From positions 1 to 8,023 of the forward strand of contig CAMHBE010000071.1 of the NCBI GenBank assembly GCA_946183095.1: 8,023 bases of DNA, read 5' to 3'. The stretch comes from an uncultured Clostridia bacterium (GTDB lineage Bacteria; Bacillota; Clostridia; Oscillospirales; Ruminococcaceae). Each line of letters starts with the position of its first letter. The stretch's first letter is position 1. Shown one piece after another: positions 5,297 to 8,023 of this stretch. Position numbers and translations under genes: made by a program. Below the pieces are notes generated by a model. That model was given only the letters and a program-made list of their open reading frames with translations. It searched no databases and was not told where the DNA came from.

Positions 5297-5521
5297 ATGC
5301 AGAAAATGACAGTTGAATTCGACCGCTGCAAGGGCTGCGGGCTGTGTGTGACAGCCTGTCCCAAGAAGATAGTCGAGATCCAACAGGAAAAGCTCAACAA
5401 GAAGGGCTATTACACAGCTCACTGCATCGACAACGACGCTTGCATAGCGTGTGCGATGTGTGCTATGATGTGCCCGGACTGCGCTATCACAATTACGGCG
5501 GGAGGTAAGGACAATGGCTGA
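5297..5521 (+). CDS. 2-oxoacid:ferredoxin oxidoreductase, delta subunit (2x[4Fe-4S] ferredoxin)
   Basis: This small electron-transfer subunit carries electrons from the thiamine diphosphate subunits to external ferredoxin. The 74 residues hold two complete [4Fe-4S] motifs: C11-x2-C14-x2-C17-x3-C21-P and C49-x2-C52-x2-C55-x3-C59-P. Extra Cys43 and Cys62 lie outside them. Its length fits KorD/VorC-type delta subunits (about 70-100). AAGGAAGGG at 5283-5291 lies 5 bases before the ATG. Its last 8 bases overlap the alpha gene (ATGGCTGA), a strong sign of coupled translation and fixed stoichiometry. The gene order delta-alpha-beta-gamma makes it part of the complex rather than a free ferredoxin. 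Naming in databases varies (korD, vorC or plain 4Fe-4S protein), so no symbol is given. Confidence 0.93.
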   Translation: MQKMTVEFDRCKGCGLCVTACPKKIVEIQQEKLNKKGYYTAHCIDNDACIACAMCAMMCPDCAITITAGGKDNG

Positions 5522-6584
5522 GAAAAGCTTGATGAAAGGTAACGAAGCGCTTGCGGAAGCGGCACTGCGCGCAGGATGCAAATGCTTCTTCGGCTATCCG
5601 ATCACTCCCCAGACGGAGATCGCGGCATACCTCTCAAAGAGAATGCCGAAGGTCGGCGGAGTTTTCTTGCAGGCGGAGAGTGAAGTCGCGGCTATCAACA
5701 TGGTCTATGGCTGCGCGGGTTCCGGCATCCGCTGCATGACATCGTCCTCCTCGCCCGGAATATCCCTCAAATCAGAAGGTATCTCCTACATCGCGGGTGC
5801 GGATCTTCCTTGCGTCATCATCGACGTAATGCGCGGAGGTCCCGGTCTCGGCGGCATCCAGCCCTCACAGGCGGACTACTACCAGATCACAAAGGGCGTA
5901 GGACACGGCGACTATCACATTATCGTTCTTGCACCCTCTACAGTGCAGGAAATGGCTGACTGCGTAACAAAGGCGTTCGACCTTGCCGACAAGTACAGGA
6001 TGCCGGCAGTAGTTCTGGCGGACGGTCTGCTCGGTCAGATGATGGAACCGGTAGCGTTCGACGATGCCGAGATAGTCATGTCAGACGCATCGGAAAAGCC
6101 TTGGGCTGCAAACGGTCACGGAAACAAGAGAAAGCACAACATAATCAATTCGCTGTATCTTCAGGCTCCCGAGCTCGAACAGACTATCCGCGACAGATAC
6201 GAGAGATACAAGAAGATCGAGGCGGAGGAGACCCGCGCGGTCGCCGATTACTGTGACGATGCGGAGATCGTTGTCGTTGCATACGGCTCCACAGCGAGAC
6301 TTGCAAAATCCGCAGTTGATGAAGCGAGAAAACAGGGTATCAAGGCGGGCGTGTTCAGACCGGTAACGCTCTATCCTTTCCCGGTAAAGGAACTGAACGA
6401 AGCGGTAAAGAGCGCGAAGAAGGTACTCACCGTCGAGATGAGCATGGGTCAGATGGTCGATGATGTAAAGCTCGCGATCAACTGCTCCAGACCGGTCGAG
6501 TTCTTCGGCAGAACGGGCGGAGTTATCCCCGCGCCGAACGAGATACTCACAAAGATAAAGGAAATGATCGGAGGTAATGAATAA
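5514..6584 (+). CDS. vorB: 2-oxoacid:ferredoxin oxidoreductase, alpha subunit (VorB type)
   Basis: The alpha subunit, with beta, converts a 2-oxoacid plus CoA to acyl-CoA, CO2 and reduced ferredoxin, or the reverse. The 356 residues contain domain I (about 1-230): YPITP (28-32), LQAESEVAAIN (52-62), TSSSSPGISLKSEGISY (76-92) and RGGPGLGG (107-114). Domain II (about 250-350) has AYGSTAR (256-262), FRPVTLYPFP (281-290) and VEMSMGQM (307-314). The TSSSSPGISL and RGGPGLGG forms are those I associate with VorB (3-methyl-2-oxobutanoate) rather than pyruvate enzymes; the length also fits VorB. In vivo it may accept branched-chain 2-oxoacids or 2-oxoglutarate, which sequence reading alone cannot separate. 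GGAGG (5501-5505) lies inside the ferredoxin gene, 8 bases before the ATG. The stop codon shares one base with the beta start. Confidence 0.93.
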   Translation: MAEKSLMKGNEALAEAALRAGCKCFFGYPITPQTEIAAYLSKRMPKVGGVFLQAESEVAAINMVYGCAGSGIRCMTSSSSPGISLKSEGISYIAGADLPCVIIDVMRGGPGLGGIQPSQADYYQITKGVGHGDYHIIVLAPSTVQEMADCVTKAFDLADKYRMPAVVLADGLLGQMMEPVAFDDAEIVMSDASEKPWAANGHGNKRKHNIINSLYLQAPELEQTIRDRYERYKKIEAEETRAVADYCDDAEIVVVAYGSTARLAKSAVDEARKQGIKAGVFRPVTLYPFPVKELNEAVKSAKKVLTVEMSMGQMVDDVKLAINCSRPVEFFGRTGGVIPAPNEILTKIKEMIGGNE

Positions 6585-7339
6585 TGCCGGATTTTAAAAG
6601 ACCTCACGCCCTCACGGACGTGTATCTGCATTACTGCCCCGGCTGCACGCACGGTATAGTACACCGTCTCGTTGCCGAGGTCATTGATGAAATGGAGATA
6701 GAGGGCGATACCATAGGCGTATGCCCCGTAGGATGCTCCGTTATGGCTTATGACTACTTCAACTGCGATATGATGGAGGCTTCCCACGGACGTGCTCCCG
6801 CTGTTGCAACAGGCATAAAGCGTGCGAACCCCGACAAGTTCGTATTCACATATCAGGGTGACGGCGACCTTGCCGCTATCGGCACCGCCGAGACGGTCCA
6901 CGCAGCCACACGCGGCGAGAACATCACCGTTATCTTCATCAACAACACAACATACGGCATGACAGGCGGTCAGATGGCTCCGACAACACTGCCGGGTCAG
7001 ATAACACAGACCACGCCTTACGGAAGAAACACCGATATCGAGGGATTTCCGGTAAAGATGTGCGAGATGCTCTCACAGCTCGACGGCGTTGCGCTGGCAC
7101 AGAGAGTCACCGTTATCGACCCCGCGAATATCCGCAAGGCTAAGGCTGCTATCCGAAAGGGCTTTGAGTATCAGAAGAACAAGCAGGGCTTCTCGATCAT
7201 AGAAGTTCTTTCCACCTGCCCGACCAACTGGGGCATGACACCGGTTCAGGCTGTGGAGCGTCTCAAGAACGACATGATGACGTACTACCCGCTGGGCGTT
7301 TACAAAGACGGCGCGGTGCGCAATAAGGAGGGAGCTTGA
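6584..7339 (+). CDS. 2-oxoacid:ferredoxin oxidoreductase, beta subunit (thiamine diphosphate)
   Basis: The beta subunit binds thiamine diphosphate and Mg, and activates the 2-oxoacid. The 251 residues show HYCPGC (16-21), SHGRAPAVATGIK (67-79) and the cofactor motif QGDGD (91-95), ending with INN (119-121). NTTYGMTGGQMAPTT (121-135) and STCPTNWG (210-217) are further conserved stretches, and the C-terminal YYPLGVYKDG is typical of the VOR/KOR beta family. The first Cys motif continues as CPGCTHG, where many relatives have CPGCGHG. Cys18, Cys21 and Cys51 may help to bind an extra [4Fe-4S] cluster, as in related enzymes; that is inferred. It starts at the TAATG overlap with alpha, with GGAGG at 6570-6574. 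Possible symbols are vorA or korB, depending on the naming system. Confidence 0.93.
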   Translation: MPDFKRPHALTDVYLHYCPGCTHGIVHRLVAEVIDEMEIEGDTIGVCPVGCSVMAYDYFNCDMMEASHGRAPAVATGIKRANPDKFVFTYQGDGDLAAIGTAETVHAATRGENITVIFINNTTYGMTGGQMAPTTLPGQITQTTPYGRNTDIEGFPVKMCEMLSQLDGVALAQRVTVIDPANIRKAKAAIRKGFEYQKNKQGFSIIEVLSTCPTNWGMTPVQAVERLKNDMMTYYPLGVYKDGAVRNKEGA

Positions 7340-7340
7340 C

Positions 7341-7877
7341 ATGACTAACGAATTTCTTCTTGCAGGCTTCGGCGGACAGGGCATACTGTTCGCGGGCAAG
7401 CTCCTCGCTTATGTCGGACTTTATGCCGGCAAGGAAGTATCGTGGCTGCCGTCATACGGTCCCGAGATGCGCGGCGGTACCTGCAACTGCTCGGTAACGG
7501 TCAGCGACCTGCCGATAGGTTCTCCGCTGATCCTTGAGCCCACGCAGCTGCTCGTTATGAACACACCGTCTTTTGACAAGTTCATAGGTTCCGTAAAGCC
7601 CGGCGGCATGGCGTTCATCGACAGCACGCTGGTCGAGGGAACTTCCGACCGCGCTGATATCAGGTGCTTCTATGTTCCCGCCACCGGTCTTGCAAACGAG
7701 AACGGTCTTAAAGGCATGGCAAACATCATCCTCGCCGGAAAGCTGCTCAAAGAGATAGGACTTACCGACGAAGCCGTTATCGAAAAGGCTATGAAGAAGT
7801 GCATACCTCCCAAAAAGGCCGATAAGCTGGAATCCAACATGAAGGCTCTGAAGATCGGCATGGACTATAACGGATAA
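7341..7877 (+). CDS. 2-oxoacid:ferredoxin oxidoreductase, gamma subunit
   Basis: The gamma domain binds CoA and completes the complex. The 178 residues carry the N-terminal GFGGQG (9-14) and the family signature WLPSYGPEMRGGTCNC (35-50), then TQLLVMN (68-74) and KPGGMAFIDS (86-95). The length is usual for stand-alone gamma subunits (about 180). The ATG comes 1 base after the beta stop, and AAGGAGGG (7325-7332) lies within the end of the beta gene. It is the last gene of the operon in view. Names in use include korC, vorA or porG, so no symbol is given. Confidence 0.93.
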   Translation: MTNEFLLAGFGGQGILFAGKLLAYVGLYAGKEVSWLPSYGPEMRGGTCNCSVTVSDLPIGSPLILEPTQLLVMNTPSFDKFIGSVKPGGMAFIDSTLVEGTSDRADIRCFYVPATGLANENGLKGMANIILAGKLLKEIGLTDEAVIEKAMKKCIPPKKADKLESNMKALKIGMDYNG

Positions 7878-7896
7878 GACGACATATCTGTAAAAC

Positions 7897-7927
7897 GGAG
7901 CGCACGGGCGCATTGCCTATGCGCTCC
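7897..7927 (+). terminator. Stem-loop after the operon, possible weak terminator
   Basis: GGAGCGCA (7897-7904) pairs perfectly with TGCGCTCC (7920-7927), and GGC/GCC (7907-7909, 7915-7917) can extend the helix inside. It is 19 bases after the gamma stop, where a terminator is expected, but only TGTTGAT follows instead of a T run. It is either an inefficient terminator or a 3'-end stabilising hairpin. Confidence 0.5.
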
Positions 7928-7944
7928 TGTTGATAGATGAACGG

Positions 7945-7989
7945 ATAAAGGGGGACGGGTGTCTTGTGTACCCGGAGCCTCTCCCTTAT
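7945..7989. other. Long imperfect stem-loop in the last intergenic region
   Basis: ATAA plus GGGGGA (7945-7955, one bulged A at 7949) pairs with TCTCCCTTAT (7980-7989) with one G-T pair. An inner stem CGGGT (7956-7960) with ACCCG (7970-7974) closes a 9-base loop. Five bases (7975-7979) bulge on the 3' side. No proper T run follows on either strand. It could be a second 3'-end hairpin or the start of a leader for a gene beyond the window. The final 34 bases hold no supported gene. Confidence 0.45.
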
Positions 7990-8023
7990 TGAATAAAATA
8001 TGATAATGAGCAGTACAGAGGTG

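Noticed and set aside
8006..8023. ATG at 8006 as the start of a further gene (six codons visible)
   Set aside because: No ribosome-binding site precedes it in an AT-rich stretch, and too little sequence remains to judge.

Overview
The window looks like chromosomal DNA from an anaerobic, low-to-mid GC gut or rumen Firmicute. A Ruminococcus/Oscillospiraceae-type clostridium is my best guess. The reasons are strong GGAGG ribosome-binding sites, consensus sigma-A promoters, a four-subunit ferredoxin-dependent 2-oxoacid oxidoreductase, a sortase-type NPATGD surface protein and a short zinc-ribbon membrane protein. The taxon is inferred from style, not from a marker gene.

Layout, all genes on the + strand. 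(1) 2-832: 3' end of a fibronectin-III repeat protein, visibly AT-richer than the rest, closed by a textbook terminator (843-874). (2) 877-2855: a perfect TTGACA-17-TATAAT promoter drives a two-gene unit, an unrecognised 140-residue protein and a sialate O-acetylesterase-like SGNH hydrolase. (3) 2856-3178: a 323-base gap with a tandem repeat, several nested inverted repeats and the promoter/leader of the next gene. (4) 3179-3733: a secreted, extremely acidic protein with four 11-residue helical repeats and a C-terminal cell-wall sorting signal, followed by two hairpins, the second a terminator. (5) 3857-5163: an extended -10 promoter, a zinc-ribbon/Q-Y-rich/two-TM protein, and a MinD/ParA-type ATPase 10 bases further on. 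(6) 5193-7877: a promoter candidate, a leader with a 15-base palindrome, then a tightly packed operon of delta (2x[4Fe-4S] ferredoxin), alpha (VorB), beta (thiamine diphosphate) and gamma subunits of a 2-oxoacid:ferredoxin oxidoreductase, VOR/KOR type. (7) 7878-8023: two hairpins and the start of another intergenic region.

The oxidoreductase operon is complete and makes biochemical sense alone: alpha, beta and gamma bind CoA, thiamine diphosphate and 2-oxoacid, and delta passes electrons to ferredoxin. It could degrade branched-chain 2-oxoacids or run in reverse to make them by reductive carboxylation, known physiology of cellulolytic ruminococci. The ATPase just upstream may be functionally linked, but a promoter lies between them.

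I found no mobile element, CRISPR array, tRNA or rRNA. I see no clear undescribed system. The least explained items are the hendecad/acidic surface protein with its folded leader, the structured gap at 2854-2996, the 140-residue protein paired with the esterase, and the ATPase beside the VOR operon.
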